DNA of 10,000 nt from Methanospirillum hungatei (GCF_020216685.1 NZ_JAIWNS010000017.1:1-10000); one strand, 5' to 3'; shown: positions 1 through 6,704, counted from the stretch's first letter. The notes: generated from the sequence alone by a model not told the origin. Numbers and translations are program-made.

Positions 1-860
1 TTAAACGGGGATTTGCGTCCATGCAAAAAGGGGGCGTAATAATGGATGTGGTATCTGCCGAACAGGCCGGTATTGCAGAAGACGCAGGAGCGGTTGCGGT
101 TATGGCACTTGAACGTGTTCCTGCCGATATCAGAGCAGCGGGCGGTGTTGCCCGGATGGCAGACCCAAAAAAGATAATCGAGATCATGGACGCGGTCTCC
201 ATCCCGGTCATGGCAAAAGCGCGGATTGGTCATTTCGTTGAAGCACAGGTGCTTGAGGCACTGGGTGTTGACATGATCGATGAGTCAGAGGTCCTGACCC
301 CTGCTGACGAAGAATACCATATCGATAAGACAAAATTCACCGTACCCTTTGTCTGTGGTGCACGAAATCTTGGTGAGGCACTCCGCAGGATAAACGAAGG
401 AGCAGCCATGATCCGTACTAAGGGAGAAGCAGGGACAGGAAATGTTGTGGAAGCGGTGCGGCATAACCGGACCATCCTCTCAGAGATCAGAAAACTCAAA
501 GGGATGGAAGAGATTGAACTCGTGAAACGGGCACGGGAACTTGAAGCCCCTGTTGATCTTTTAATTGAAACCGCAAAGCGTCAGCGTATTCCGGTTGTAA
601 ACTTCTCTGCAGGAGGCATAGCAACACCCGCAGACGCAGCACTCATGATGCAGCTTGGAAGTGACGGAGTATTTGTCGGCTCAGGAATTTTCAAATCCGA
701 ACAGCCTGAACTTATGGCAAAAGCTATCGTTGAGGCAGTAAACCACTACAATGAACCTGCCGTGATAGCTGAGGTCTCCAAAGGGCTGGGCAATGCAATG
801 CGTGGTCTTGACATCCATGCCCTCCCACCTGAAGAGGTGCTCTCAAATCGTGGCTGGTAA
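1..860 (+). CDS. pdxS: Pyridoxal 5'-phosphate synthase, lyase subunit PdxS (5' end outside window)
   Basis: PdxS condenses ribose 5-phosphate, glyceraldehyde 3-phosphate and ammonia (from PdxT) to pyridoxal 5'-phosphate in the cytoplasm. The reading frame is open from the window edge: the codons before the ATG at 21 read KRGFAS, which is the usual PdxS N-terminus, so the ATG at 21 is internal and the true start lies some ten residues to the left. Counting from that ATG, the family residues are visible: Asp9 (Asp24 in Bacillus subtilis numbering), Lys66 in MAKARIGH (Lys81, Schiff base with the sugar) and Lys134 in [10 protein letters not shown] (Lys149, second Schiff base). The barrel-end phosphate-binding sequence [20 protein letters not shown] and the C-terminal RGW are present. 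The last codons overlap the start of pdxT, as expected for a translationally coupled pair. The family assignment is near certain; the promoter is not in view. Confidence 0.98.
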   Translation, partial: KRGFASMQKGGVIMDVVSAEQAGIAEDAGAVAVMALERVPADIRAAGGVARMADPKKIIEIMDAVSIPVMAKARIGHFVEAQVLEALGVDMIDESEVLTPADEEYHIDKTKFTVPFVCGARNLGEALRRINEGAAMIRTKGEAGTGNVVEAVRHNRTILSEIRKLKGMEEIELVKRARELEAPVDLLIETAKRQRIPVVNFSAGGIATPADAALMMQLGSDGVFVGSGIFKSEQPELMAKAIVEAVNHYNEPAVIAEVSKGLGNAMRGLDIHALPPEEVLSNRGW

Positions 861-1446
861 CGCTGCGGTCGGTGTCCTGGCACTCCAGGGGGATGTTTCC
901 GAACATATATCGGCATTTGAGTCGGCAATACAGAACCTGGGACTGACCATCCCGGTTGTTCCCGTTCGAAAAGCGGAGCAGATTTTGGATCTGATGGCGC
1001 TTGCAATACCAGGTGGTGAATCCACAACCATCATGCGGCTCATAGATAAGAACGGAATGAGAAACATCATTCAGAATTTTAAGGGAGGTATCTTTGCAAC
1101 CTGTGCTGGCATGGTTGTGTCTGCACGGGACCTTATCAACGAAACCAGGTTTACCCCTCTTGACCTCCTTGATATCACCGTCAACAGAAATGCATTCGGA
1201 AGGCAGCGCGAATCTTTTGAAGCGGACCTTCAGATATCAGGATTTGATACCCCGTTTCATGCAATATTCATCAGGGCACCGGTGATCACCAGAGCAGGGC
1301 CGGATGTTACCATCCTTGCAGAGATTCCACAGGGGATCGTGGCGGCAAAAAAAGGGAAGAAACTCATCCTCTCCTTTCACCCGGAGATCAGCCATGACCT
1401 CCGGATGCATGAGTACTTCCTGAAAGATGTGCTCGGCCAAAAATAA
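850..1446 (+). CDS. pdxT: Pyridoxal 5'-phosphate synthase, glutaminase subunit PdxT
   Basis: PdxT hydrolyses glutamine and channels ammonia to PdxS; twelve of each subunit form the known complex. I place the start at the GTG at 850, giving 198 residues, the normal family length: it puts the conserved strand VGVLALQGD at residues 7-15, has the Shine-Dalgarno-like GAGGTG at 834-839 ten bases upstream, and overlaps pdxS by only 11 bases. The ATG at 793 in the same frame would add 19 residues that are out-of-frame pdxS. Class I amidotransferase features are complete: PGGEST oxyanion region at residues 54-59, nucleophile Cys85 in FATCAGMV, and His177/Glu179 in FHPEISHD completing the triad. The stop codon directly abuts the stop of the convergent phosphoglycerate mutase gene, so any transcript terminator must lie inside that gene (T tracts at 1456-1459 and 1466-1470). 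Confidence 0.97.
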   Translation: MAGNAAVGVLALQGDVSEHISAFESAIQNLGLTIPVVPVRKAEQILDLMALAIPGGESTTIMRLIDKNGMRNIIQNFKGGIFATCAGMVVSARDLINETRFTPLDLLDITVNRNAFGRQRESFEADLQISGFDTPFHAIFIRAPVITRAGPDVTILAEIPQGIVAAKKGKKLILSFHPEISHDLRMHEYFLKDVLGQK

Positions 1447-2193
1447 TTAATTCGCTTTTCCCTGATTTTTCACCGCTTCCATGGCGGCCTTTACCTTCTC
1501 CTCATCGCCAAGATAATAGGATCTGACCGGTTTGAGGTTATCATCCAGTTCATACACCAATGGTATACCGGTCGGGATATTCAGATCAGGGATGTCAGTA
1601 TCAGATATATTGTCAAGATGTTTGACCAGGGCCCGCAGGCTGTTCCCGTGAGCCGTTATCAAAACCCGCTTTCCTGATCTGATAACCGGAGCGATCTCGT
1701 CATTCCAGTACGGGATGAACCGTGCTACCGTATCCTTCAGACACTCGGTCATCGGCAGATCGCTTCTCTTTATCTCCTGGTACCGGCGGTGATAGGATGG
1801 ATTATCGAGATTATCCGGAGTATAGGCCGGTGGAGGGATATCATAGCTTCTTCTCCAGATATGAACCTGCTCTTCACCATACTTCTCCACCGTCTCGGTC
1901 TTATTCAGGCCGGTCAGAGCACCATAATGACGCTCATTCAGGCGCCATGTCCGGATCACCGGAATCCACATAAGGTCCATCTCTTCCTGGATAAGCCAGA
2001 GTGTCCGGATAGCACGTTTCAGAACTGACGTATATGCAAGGTCAAACTCAAAACCCTGCTCCATGAGTGCCTTGCCTGCAGCCCGTGCCTCATCAATGCC
2101 CTGGGGGGAGAGATCAATATCACGCCAGCCGGTAAACCGGTTCTCCCGGTTCCAGAGACTTTCTCCATGACGAATCAGAACCAGTGTATACAT
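1447..2193 (-). CDS. gpmA: 2,3-bisphosphoglycerate-dependent phosphoglycerate mutase
   Basis: This enzyme interconverts 3-phosphoglycerate and 2-phosphoglycerate in glycolysis/gluconeogenesis through a phosphohistidine, primed by 2,3-bisphosphoglycerate. It is 248 residues, close to the roughly 250 of bacterial GpmA. The histidine phosphatase signature LIRHGES is at residues 6-12 with catalytic His9; substrate-binding NRFTGW is at 18-23, [10 protein letters not shown] at 55-64, the acid/base Glu87 lies in [11 protein letters not shown], and the second catalytic His182 is in [15 protein letters not shown]. Nothing essential is missing. It starts at the ATG at 2191-2193; only a weak GATGG precedes it. 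It stands alone and is divergent from the CARDB gene. Most archaea use the unrelated cofactor-independent mutase, so this bacterial type may have been acquired by transfer (inference). A short T5 tract right after its stop, within pdxT (1439-1443), may help end its transcript. Confidence 0.96.
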   Translation of the reverse strand: MYTLVLIRHGESLWNRENRFTGWRDIDLSPQGIDEARAAGKALMEQGFEFDLAYTSVLKRAIRTLWLIQEEMDLMWIPVIRTWRLNERHYGALTGLNKTETVEKYGEEQVHIWRRSYDIPPPAYTPDNLDNPSYHRRYQEIKRSDLPMTECLKDTVARFIPYWNDEIAPVIRSGKRVLITAHGNSLRALVKHLDNISDTDIPDLNIPTGIPLVYELDDNLKPVRSYYLGDEEKVKAAMEAVKNQGKAN

Positions 2194-2274
2194 AATAAAC
2201 CATCTGTACGTTGGTGATACAATCGGTTAATTCATCTGGAAAGGTTTTATGGGAACGCTCTCCAATCATCAGTT
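2194..2274. promoter_or_regulatory. Divergent promoter region between gpmA and the CARDB gene
   Basis: This 81-base gap must carry promoters for both divergent genes. On the plus strand TTTTAT at 2245-2250 is centred about 27 bases before the ATG at 2275, the spacing an archaeal TATA box has to its transcription start, and there is no Shine-Dalgarno sequence before that ATG, so the CARDB gene may have a leaderless message. On the minus strand the AT-rich GAATTAAC (2227-2234 region) lies at a plausible distance from the gpmA start. Both calls rest on spacing and composition only. Confidence 0.35.
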
Positions 2275-3147
2275 ATGACCATTCGTACCGGATGGCTGCT
2301 GATGATACTGTTCCTTGCCGTTATGCTCCCGGCCCATGCGGCAGTGAATATTACATCAGAGGGATTGATCGTGAGTGAAACCGGATATGCGGGCGGTTCG
2401 CTTACGGTGATTGAAGTTGTAAAAAATGCAGGAGATGATGAGAGCGGGCCGGTGACCATCTCCTATTATCTGGTAAATGAAAGCGAGGGGAGTGCAAAAA
2501 GGGTTCCGATAGGATCCGCAGATCTGGAGTCAATAACATCCGGAGGGGATTACTCAAGCGTAAAGACGTTCCTTTTGCCTCTTGACCTTGCCGATGGCGC
2601 ATATAACTTTGTCAGGGAGATCATGGGAAAAGAGACCACACAGGTTCAGCAAAAAACGATTCATATCTCAGATCCACTCCCTGATGGCAGTGATGCAGAC
2701 CTGGTGGGGTCTGGTCTTATCATCCCCTCACGTGCCGGACCCGGGGATCAGATCCGCGTTATTGCCGCGGTGGAAAACAGGGGAGGAACTGATGCTGGTA
2801 AGTTCTATGTTGATCTGTACCTGACAAACCGGTCGGTTCAGTCAGCTGAGCCACTGCTTCTTGGCACGTGGGAAGTCGGATCAGTACCGGCAACCGGACA
2901 GGCGAGCACCACCCGGACCTTTACTATCCCCCGTGATATCGTAGCAGGGACGTACGGCGTACTCATGGATGTGGATCCGGGCAATCTTGTGCCGGAGCGT
3001 GATGAAGCGAACAATGACTGGTACCGTGACGGGATGATCCGTATCATCGCCGGAGGGCCGCAGACCATCGCTCCTCCGGTCCTCATGAACACGACTACAT
3101 CTATTGTTATGATCAGTCAGGACCAGAACTCTTCTGACCAGTCCTGA
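2275..3147 (+). CDS. Secreted protein with two CARDB-type domains
   Basis: The protein has 290 residues and a clear signal peptide: basic TIRTG, a hydrophobic core at about residues 7-19, and an Ala-x-Ala site (AHA, 20-22) for cleavage before Ala23. Residues 28-131 form a diverged beta-sandwich of the CARDB type (TVIEVVKNAGDDESGPVTI). Residues 142-258 are a canonical CARDB domain, with IRVIAAVENRGGTDAG at 160-175 and the typical ending VDPGNLVPERDEANND at 233-248. CARDB domains are adhesion-like modules common in archaeal surface proteins; the ligand is unknown. The last 30 residues are Ser/Thr/Asn/Gln-rich with no C-terminal membrane span or sorting motif, so the product looks secreted rather than anchored. 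It sits alone between the gpmA gene and the symporter operon, and an oligo-T tract just after the stop suggests a single-gene transcript. The fold assignment is firm, the role is not. Confidence 0.85.
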   Translation: MTIRTGWLLMILFLAVMLPAHAAVNITSEGLIVSETGYAGGSLTVIEVVKNAGDDESGPVTISYYLVNESEGSAKRVPIGSADLESITSGGDYSSVKTFLLPLDLADGAYNFVREIMGKETTQVQQKTIHISDPLPDGSDADLVGSGLIIPSRAGPGDQIRVIAAVENRGGTDAGKFYVDLYLTNRSVQSAEPLLLGTWEVGSVPATGQASTTRTFTIPRDIVAGTYGVLMDVDPGNLVPERDEANNDWYRDGMIRIIAGGPQTIAPPVLMNTTTSIVMISQDQNSSDQS

Positions 3148-3153
3148 TATCAT

Positions 3154-3163
3154 CCTTTTTTCA
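3154..3163 (+). terminator. Oligo-T terminator after the CARDB gene
   Basis: Six T residues at 3156-3161 follow the stop codon by nine bases. Archaeal RNA polymerase stops at such tracts without needing a hairpin. No stem precedes it. Confidence 0.45.
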
Positions 3164-3190
3164 AACGTCCTCCCAATGCACCAGCATATA

Positions 3191-3224
3191 CTTTATACTG
3201 AACCAGGTGATACATTATACTGGT
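3191..3224 (+). promoter_or_regulatory. Putative promoter/operator of the symporter operon
   Basis: Two TATA-like elements, CTTTATAC (3191-3198) and CATTATAC (3213-3220), lie 22 bases apart, each inside a direct repeat of TTATACTG (3193-3200 and 3215-3222). An inverted repeat ACCAG (3202-3206) / CTGGT (3220-3224) brackets the second. The 22-base period is two helical turns, which would suit a regulator bound over the TATA box. Starting about 25 bases after the second box would give a leader of roughly 120 bases. The arrangement is seen directly; promoter function is inferred. Confidence 0.35.
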
Positions 3225-3295
3225 AAATTGAATCAGCAGTGGATACCTTCCGTCAGCAACGTATTCTTCTTTCCTTTTTTCTTCGTGTTTAGATA

Positions 3296-3319
3296 GGGGG
3301 CCGGCTCTTTCCGGTCCCC
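3296..3319 (+). other. GC-rich hairpin in the leader of the symporter operon
   Basis: A 9-base-pair stem pairs 3296-3304 (GGGGGCCGG) with 3311-3319 (CCGGTCCCC), with one G-U pair and a six-base CTCTTT loop. It follows a T-rich stretch (about 3264-3290) and ends 27 bases before the Shine-Dalgarno sequence of the small membrane protein gene. It could be an attenuator, an mRNA stabiliser or a processing site; it matches no riboswitch that I recognise. Confidence 0.55.
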
Positions 3320-3361
3320 GGTATTGATATTCACTGACAGTTTACCGGAGGTTCGATAAAC

Positions 3362-3493
3362 ATGTTCTCAGTATTTGGTATTACAGACCCTGCTATCTGG
3401 ATGGGGTACGCATTAGCGATAGGCCTGGCCATAGCCTGTGTTATCTACGGAGCTCTGAACTGGAACAAAGGAGGACGCAACCATGGCAGTTGA
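3362..3493 (+). CDS. Small single-span membrane protein, symporter accessory type
   Basis: A 43-residue reading frame begins at the ATG at 3362 after a perfect GGAGGT (3347-3352) with a nine-base spacer, and ends at the TGA at 3491-3493, overlapping the symporter gene by 11 bases. The protein starts MFSVFGITDPAIWMGYALAI, has one hydrophobic span at about residues 11-33, then ALNWNKGG and a short polar tail. The Phe-Gly-Ile-x-Asp-Pro start, Trp-rich entry to the span and LNW-N-KGG exit resemble the small proteins found directly upstream of sodium:solute symporter genes in methanogens and other prokaryotes, which databases name symporter small accessory protein (recalled, not searched). The overlap implies translational coupling and roughly equal amounts with the transporter. 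Its role, probably assembly or stability of the transporter, is inferred. Missed easily because of its size. Confidence 0.85.
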   Translation: MFSVFGITDPAIWMGYALAIGLAIACVIYGALNWNKGGRNHGS

Positions 3494-5045
3494 TCCGGCG
3501 GTTACCATCATCCTTGTCCTGGTGTATGTTGTAATCACTTTGGTGCTTGGATACCTTGGATACAAAAAAACCATTCATGCAGAGGACTATCTGCTAGCCG
3601 GACGGGACAGTCATCCGGTGATCATCGCCCTCTCATATGGTGCGACGTTCATCTCAACATCAGCAATCGTAGGGTTTGGCGGTGTTGCAGCAAACCTTGG
3701 TATGGGACTTATCTGGCTGACGGTTTTTAATATCGGGGTCGGGATTCTCCTGGCATTCGTGCTCTTTGGAAAGAAGACACGGGAGAAAGGAGCAGAGACC
3801 AGGGCGATTACATTCCCTGACCTTATGGGTAAGATCTTTAAAACCCCAAAACTCCAGTTCATCAGTGGTATCATCATCCTGCTGGGGATGCCGCTGTATA
3901 CCGCTGCGGTTCTGATTGGAGGGGCACGGTTTCTTGAGACGACCTTAAGTATCTCCTACACCACCGCCCTGATTGGATTTGCAGTCATCGTCGCTCTCTA
4001 TGTCATCTATGGCGGCCTTATTGCGGTGATGTATACCGATGCGTTCCAGGGAGCGATCATGCTTATTGGGATGACAATCCTTCTGGTGCTGACCTACATT
4101 TATGTCGGGGGAGTGACTGCCGGCAATACAGCTCTCGCTGCCATGTCAGACCTGGTTCCCGAAACACTTGCCAGTCAGGGAATGACCGGGTGGGCATCAA
4201 TGCCTGAACTGGGATCACCCATCTGGTTTACTCTGATAACCACGCTTGTTCTTGGTGTAGGTATCGGTGTCCTGGCCCAGCCCCAGCTCGTGGTCAGGTT
4301 CATGACCGCACGGGAGAACAGGGCATTAAACCGGGCAGTACTGGTCGGAGGCCCGTTCATCCTGATGATGACCGGAGTGGCATTCACGGTTGGTGCACTG
4401 ACAAATGTCTATTTTTACCAGCACATGGGAAAGATCGCCGTCGATGCAGCGGGTGGGAACGTAGACTCAGTCATTCCCCTGTATATCAATACCGCCATGC
4501 CTGACCTGTTTGTGATCATCTTCATGCTCACGCTCCTGTCAGCGGCGATGTCCACCCTTTCATCACTCTATCATACCATGGGAACTGCTCTGGTCTGTGA
4601 CCTCTGGGGAAGGGGACAGACATGTGCCATGTCACTTCGGGCAAATCAGATCGGGTGTATCGTGATGATGGTCCTGAGTGTTGTTCTGGCTCTTGCCATG
4701 CCGGCGAGTATTATTGCCCGGGCAACCGCGATGTTCATGGGTCTGTGTGCATCGGCATTTCTCCCGGCATTTGCAGTTGGGGTGTATTCAAAACGACCTT
4801 CACGGGCCGGGGCGATGGCCAGTATGTTAACGGGGGCGTTCATCTGGTTCTTTTACACGGTTTTTATCCATACCGCCGAAGCAAAGGCCCTCGGGATCTC
4901 CCAGTTCCTGACCGGATCAGTAACCATCTTAGGTGCACCCTGGACCGTTATCGATCCCCTGGTTATTGCATTGCCGATCTCACTCATCGTTATGATAGTG
5001 TTTCAGCTTCGTGAACGGAGCATGGAGGGAAAAAGCCGGGCGTGA
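3483..5045 (+). CDS. Sodium:solute symporter family (SSF) transporter
   Basis: A 520-residue cytoplasmic-membrane protein of the SSF/SLC5 family, which couples solute uptake to sodium entry. Hydrophobic segments fill about residues 5-25, 47-67, 74-96, 126-146, 160-180, 188-210, 246-268, 287-306, 342-362, 391-411, 413-435, 445-463 and 488-508, fitting the usual 13 spans. Family landmarks: the loop AEDYLLAGR (33-41), the signature YGGLIAVMYTDAFQG (176-190), GQP-like AQPQLVVRFM (265-274), and LSAAMSTLSS (352-361), where Ser357/Thr358 match the Na2-site Ser340/Thr341 of PutP, so sodium coupling looks intact. The ATG at 3483 has GGAGGA at 3470-3475, seven bases upstream. It is coupled to the 43-residue protein before it. 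Closest in style to PutP/PanF-like members; the substrate (an amino acid, carboxylate such as acetate, or pantothenate) cannot be told from the sequence. Confidence 0.93.
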   Translation: MAVDPAVTIILVLVYVVITLVLGYLGYKKTIHAEDYLLAGRDSHPVIIALSYGATFISTSAIVGFGGVAANLGMGLIWLTVFNIGVGILLAFVLFGKKTREKGAETRAITFPDLMGKIFKTPKLQFISGIIILLGMPLYTAAVLIGGARFLETTLSISYTTALIGFAVIVALYVIYGGLIAVMYTDAFQGAIMLIGMTILLVLTYIYVGGVTAGNTALAAMSDLVPETLASQGMTGWASMPELGSPIWFTLITTLVLGVGIGVLAQPQLVVRFMTARENRALNRAVLVGGPFILMMTGVAFTVGALTNVYFYQHMGKIAVDAAGGNVDSVIPLYINTAMPDLFVIIFMLTLLSAAMSTLSSLYHTMGTALVCDLWGRGQTCAMSLRANQIGCIVMMVLSVVLALAMPASIIARATAMFMGLCASAFLPAFAVGVYSKRPSRAGAMASMLTGAFIWFFYTVFIHTAEAKALGISQFLTGSVTILGAPWTVIDPLVIALPISLIVMIVFQLRERSMEGKSRA

Positions 5046-5060
5046 GTATATATATATTCA

Positions 5061-5090
5061 GGTTTTTGGATACGTCAATCTTTTTTCTCT
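5061..5090 (+). terminator. Oligo-T terminator after the symporter operon
   Basis: T5 at 5062-5066 and T6 at 5081-5086 in a pyrimidine-rich stretch follow the symporter stop codon at 5043-5045. This fits an archaeal terminator. An alternating TA run at 5047-5056 lies just before it. Confidence 0.45.
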
Positions 5091-5128
5091 TTCCCTAGAC
5101 CGTGATATGTGATAGCGAGATTCTCCCC

Positions 5129-5192
5129 TTTTTAAATCAGAAAAAGATTTCATCTTCGAGAAGTAATATTCGGTCACGAGTAATCAGGAGGG
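5129..5192 (+). promoter_or_regulatory. Putative promoter and ribosome binding site of the secreted 185-residue protein
   Basis: TTTTTAAATC at 5129-5138 is a good archaeal TATA candidate; starting about 25 bases later gives a leader near 40 bases. AGGAGGG at 5186-5192 ends six bases before the ATG at 5199. The binding site is clear and fixes the start; the TATA call rests on position and sequence. Confidence 0.5.
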
Positions 5193-5198
5193 TATAAC

Positions 5199-5756
5199 AT
5201 GAACTTCAGACTATGGCTTTCCCTGCTCATTGTTCTGTCATTTTTTATGATCCCCGTGTTTGGAGAAGAACTTACCAAAATATACGGGAGTATCCCAAAG
5301 AACGGCATAAATCAGGTCACCCTTGACAACTCAGCAAATGAAAAGGAAGCAGTCGTTGTCTTTAAAGAGATGAACTGGCCGATACCATTTGCGGTATACC
5401 TGGCACCTCACCAGACCGGAGTATTGAAACTTCCCTCTGAGTCATATCAGGTGTTTTATACACTCGGCCGGGGCTGGAATGTTGCTGAAAAGCGGTTCCA
5501 TAGCGAGCCGGAGTACTACATGATGACGGGTGTATTTAACCCAGGAGAAGCGGGTCTTGTCCATGAAGAAAAACTTCGCCCGGCGAGGGTTGTTGATGAT
5601 ACCTGGGATCCTGATGCATACGTCCCGAGTACGTATGGTGAGAAGATTGATTATGCTGAATGGAAATGGGCTGAGAGCACCATCCCGCTCTATCAAAATA
5701 CCGGATCTTCTGATACGCGGATACCTGTTGATGAGAGGGATTTTCCTCTCTCATAA
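5199..5756 (+). CDS. Secreted protein of unknown function
   Basis: I do not recognise a named family with confidence. The 185 residues begin with a signal peptide: Arg4, a hydrophobic core at about 5-20 and a likely cleavage after VFG (residue 22) before EEL. The mature part is acidic and aromatic-rich. Its centre reads as beta strands: EKEAVVVFKEMNWPIPFAVYLAPHQTGVLKLPSES followed by YQVFYTLGRGWNVAEKRF (here split in two), a pattern seen in extracytoplasmic proteins in which a short domain carries a Gly-x-Gly-Trp-Asn turn before a Lys-Arg-Phe. The C-terminal 50 residues (Asp-, Trp- and Tyr-rich, WDPDAY, WKWAEST) look less ordered. It has no cysteines in the mature chain, no lipobox and no second membrane span, so it is probably exported and free. 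The strong ribosome binding site and signal peptide argue that it is a real gene. A TGAGAG/CTCTCA hairpin (5732-5737/5748-5753) covers its stop region. Confidence 0.8.
   Translation: MNFRLWLSLLIVLSFFMIPVFGEELTKIYGSIPKNGINQVTLDNSANEKEAVVVFKEMNWPIPFAVYLAPHQTGVLKLPSESYQVFYTLGRGWNVAEKRFHSEPEYYMMTGVFNPGEAGLVHEEKLRPARVVDDTWDPDAYVPSTYGEKIDYAEWKWAESTIPLYQNTGSSDTRIPVDERDFPLS
5732..5753 (+). terminator. Hairpin at the 3' end of the secreted protein gene
   Basis: TGAGAG (5732-5737) and CTCTCA (5748-5753) are perfect complements and end at the stop codon, followed by an AT-rich stretch. A second small GGGG/CCCC stem lies at 5765-5768/5775-5778. They may mark a transcript end or only stabilise the message; there is no strong T tract. 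Confidence 0.3.
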
Positions 5757-5796
5757 TTTATTACGGGGTATCCTCCCCTGATGAATACGTGCTGAA

Positions 5797-6249
5797 ATGA
5801 CACGTAAGACTGGCAGTCATACACACATGGATAAAATAAAACCACATGTACTCTCCCAGGCAGAAAAAGACATTATAATACAGAGAATTCGTGAATATTT
5901 TTCAGAACAACCAGAAATTATTGCTGCACTCTTATTTGGCTCGTTTGTCGAGGATCAGTTTCATGATATCGATATTGGCCTATTTCTGGATCCCTCATTT
6001 CCACCACCCAGATATTATGAACAGCGGCTTGAACGGGAGATTTCAAATCTTGCTCATTTCCCTGTAGATATCAGAATTCTCAACACTGCACCAGTACGGT
6101 TTGTATATCAGGTCTTAAAGAAACAGAATATTATTACGTGTAAGAATATGAACGCCTTCTCATCATTTGAATCAAAAATACTCAGAGAATATTTCGATTA
6201 TGCATATTATCTGAACAGATACAGGAGGGAAGTACTTGGTATTAGCTGA
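5797..6249 (+). CDS. MntA-like minimal nucleotidyltransferase, putative antitoxin
   Basis: The protein is 150 residues from the ATG at 5797 or 140 from the ATG at 5827; neither has a convincing Shine-Dalgarno sequence, so the start is open. It is a DNA polymerase beta-type minimal nucleotidyltransferase: LLFGSF at residues 45-50, the metal-binding pair Asp57/Asp59 in HDIDIGLF, and a third Asp91 in FPVDIRIL. In the type VII toxin-antitoxin system, MntA transfers AMP to a tyrosine of the HepT toxin and silences it. Here the Gly-Ser to Asp spacing is seven residues against ten in the classic GS-x10-DxD motif, so the loop is shorter, but all three acidic residues are there and activity is likely. 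The gene overlaps the HEPN gene that follows by 14 bases. Both are visibly richer in A and T than their neighbours, which suggests horizontal transfer. A TATA-like AATTTATTAC lies at 5755-5764. Confidence 0.88.
   Translation: MTRKTGSHTHMDKIKPHVLSQAEKDIIIQRIREYFSEQPEIIAALLFGSFVEDQFHDIDIGLFLDPSFPPPRYYEQRLEREISNLAHFPVDIRILNTAPVRFVYQVLKKQNIITCKNMNAFSSFESKILREYFDYAYYLNRYRREVLGIS
6223..6238 (+). promoter_or_regulatory. Ribosome binding site that sets the TTG start of the HEPN toxin gene
   Basis: AGGAGGG at 6223-6229 stands six bases before the TTG at 6236, inside the end of the nucleotidyltransferase gene. GTG (6257) and ATG (6260) lie further on in the same frame but have no such site at the proper distance, so TTG is the better start. 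Confidence 0.7.
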
Positions 6250-6661
6250 CAAAGAAGTGATGAGTACACTCTTTTCTGAACTTAATAACGCAATGGATGC
6301 ATTGAATGACATTATATTAGAGGGTAAGGATGAGTTCATGGCAAACAGGCACCTTCGTGGAAGTGCTAAATACCACCTTCTCGTTGCGATAGAATCAGTA
6401 CTTGATCTTTCAAATCACCTGATTACACAAAATAAGTGGAGATTACCTGAAGATTATGCAGACACCTTCCTCGTCATGGCTGAAAATGAGATACTAAAGA
6501 GAGATGAGGCTGAGCATCTGGGTGAAATGGCCCGGTTTAGAAATCGTCTGGTCCACCAGTACTGGAGAATAGATGATTCTATCATTTGGGATATTCTGGT
6601 CAATGACAGAATGGATATTGCGGATTATGCTGAAAAAATCCTTAACCTTTTAAAATCCTAA
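6236..6661 (+). CDS. HepT-like HEPN-domain toxin (DUF86 family)
   Basis: A 141-residue, all-helical protein of the HEPN class. The diagnostic R-x4-H-x-Y motif is complete in the sequence RNRLVHQYW: Arg102, His107 and Tyr109. In the studied HepT/MntA pair, Arg and His form the ribonuclease site and the Tyr is the residue that the partner adenylylates, so this copy has everything needed for both activity and silencing. Length agrees with the family's usual 130-145 residues. Translation should start at the TTG at 6236, supported by AGGAGGG six bases upstream; the 14-base overlap with the nucleotidyltransferase implies coupled synthesis. Order here is antitoxin gene first. The function (growth arrest by RNA cleavage, perhaps in stress or virus defence) follows from family knowledge and was not shown for this pair. 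Confidence 0.9.
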   Translation: MVLADKEVMSTLFSELNNAMDALNDIILEGKDEFMANRHLRGSAKYHLLVAIESVLDLSNHLITQNKWRLPEDYADTFLVMAENEILKRDEAEHLGEMARFRNRLVHQYWRIDDSIIWDILVNDRMDIADYAEKILNLLKS

Positions 6662-6672
6662 AGATACAATAC

Positions 6673-6688
6673 TCCTTTTCTGATTTTT
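6673..6688 (+). terminator. Oligo-T terminator after the toxin-antitoxin pair
   Basis: Two T tracts, T4 at 6676-6679 and T5 at 6684-6688, lie just after the HEPN gene stop in the 50-base gap between convergent genes. Confidence 0.45.
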
Positions 6689-6704
6689 ATCCAAACCGAG
6701 AAGT

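Noticed and set aside
793..849. Longer PdxT start at the ATG at 793
   Set aside because: The 19 added residues are out-of-frame pdxS codons and precede the normal family start; the GTG at 850 has a ribosome binding site and gives the usual length.
4622..5014. 130-codon frame inside the symporter gene
   Set aside because: It lies within well conserved membrane spans of the symporter in another frame and has no family resemblance.
5047..5056. Alternating TA run as a promoter or microsatellite
   Set aside because: It is only ten bases, lies directly behind the symporter stop and is too far from the next start at 5199 for a simple promoter; a better TATA candidate is at 5129-5138.
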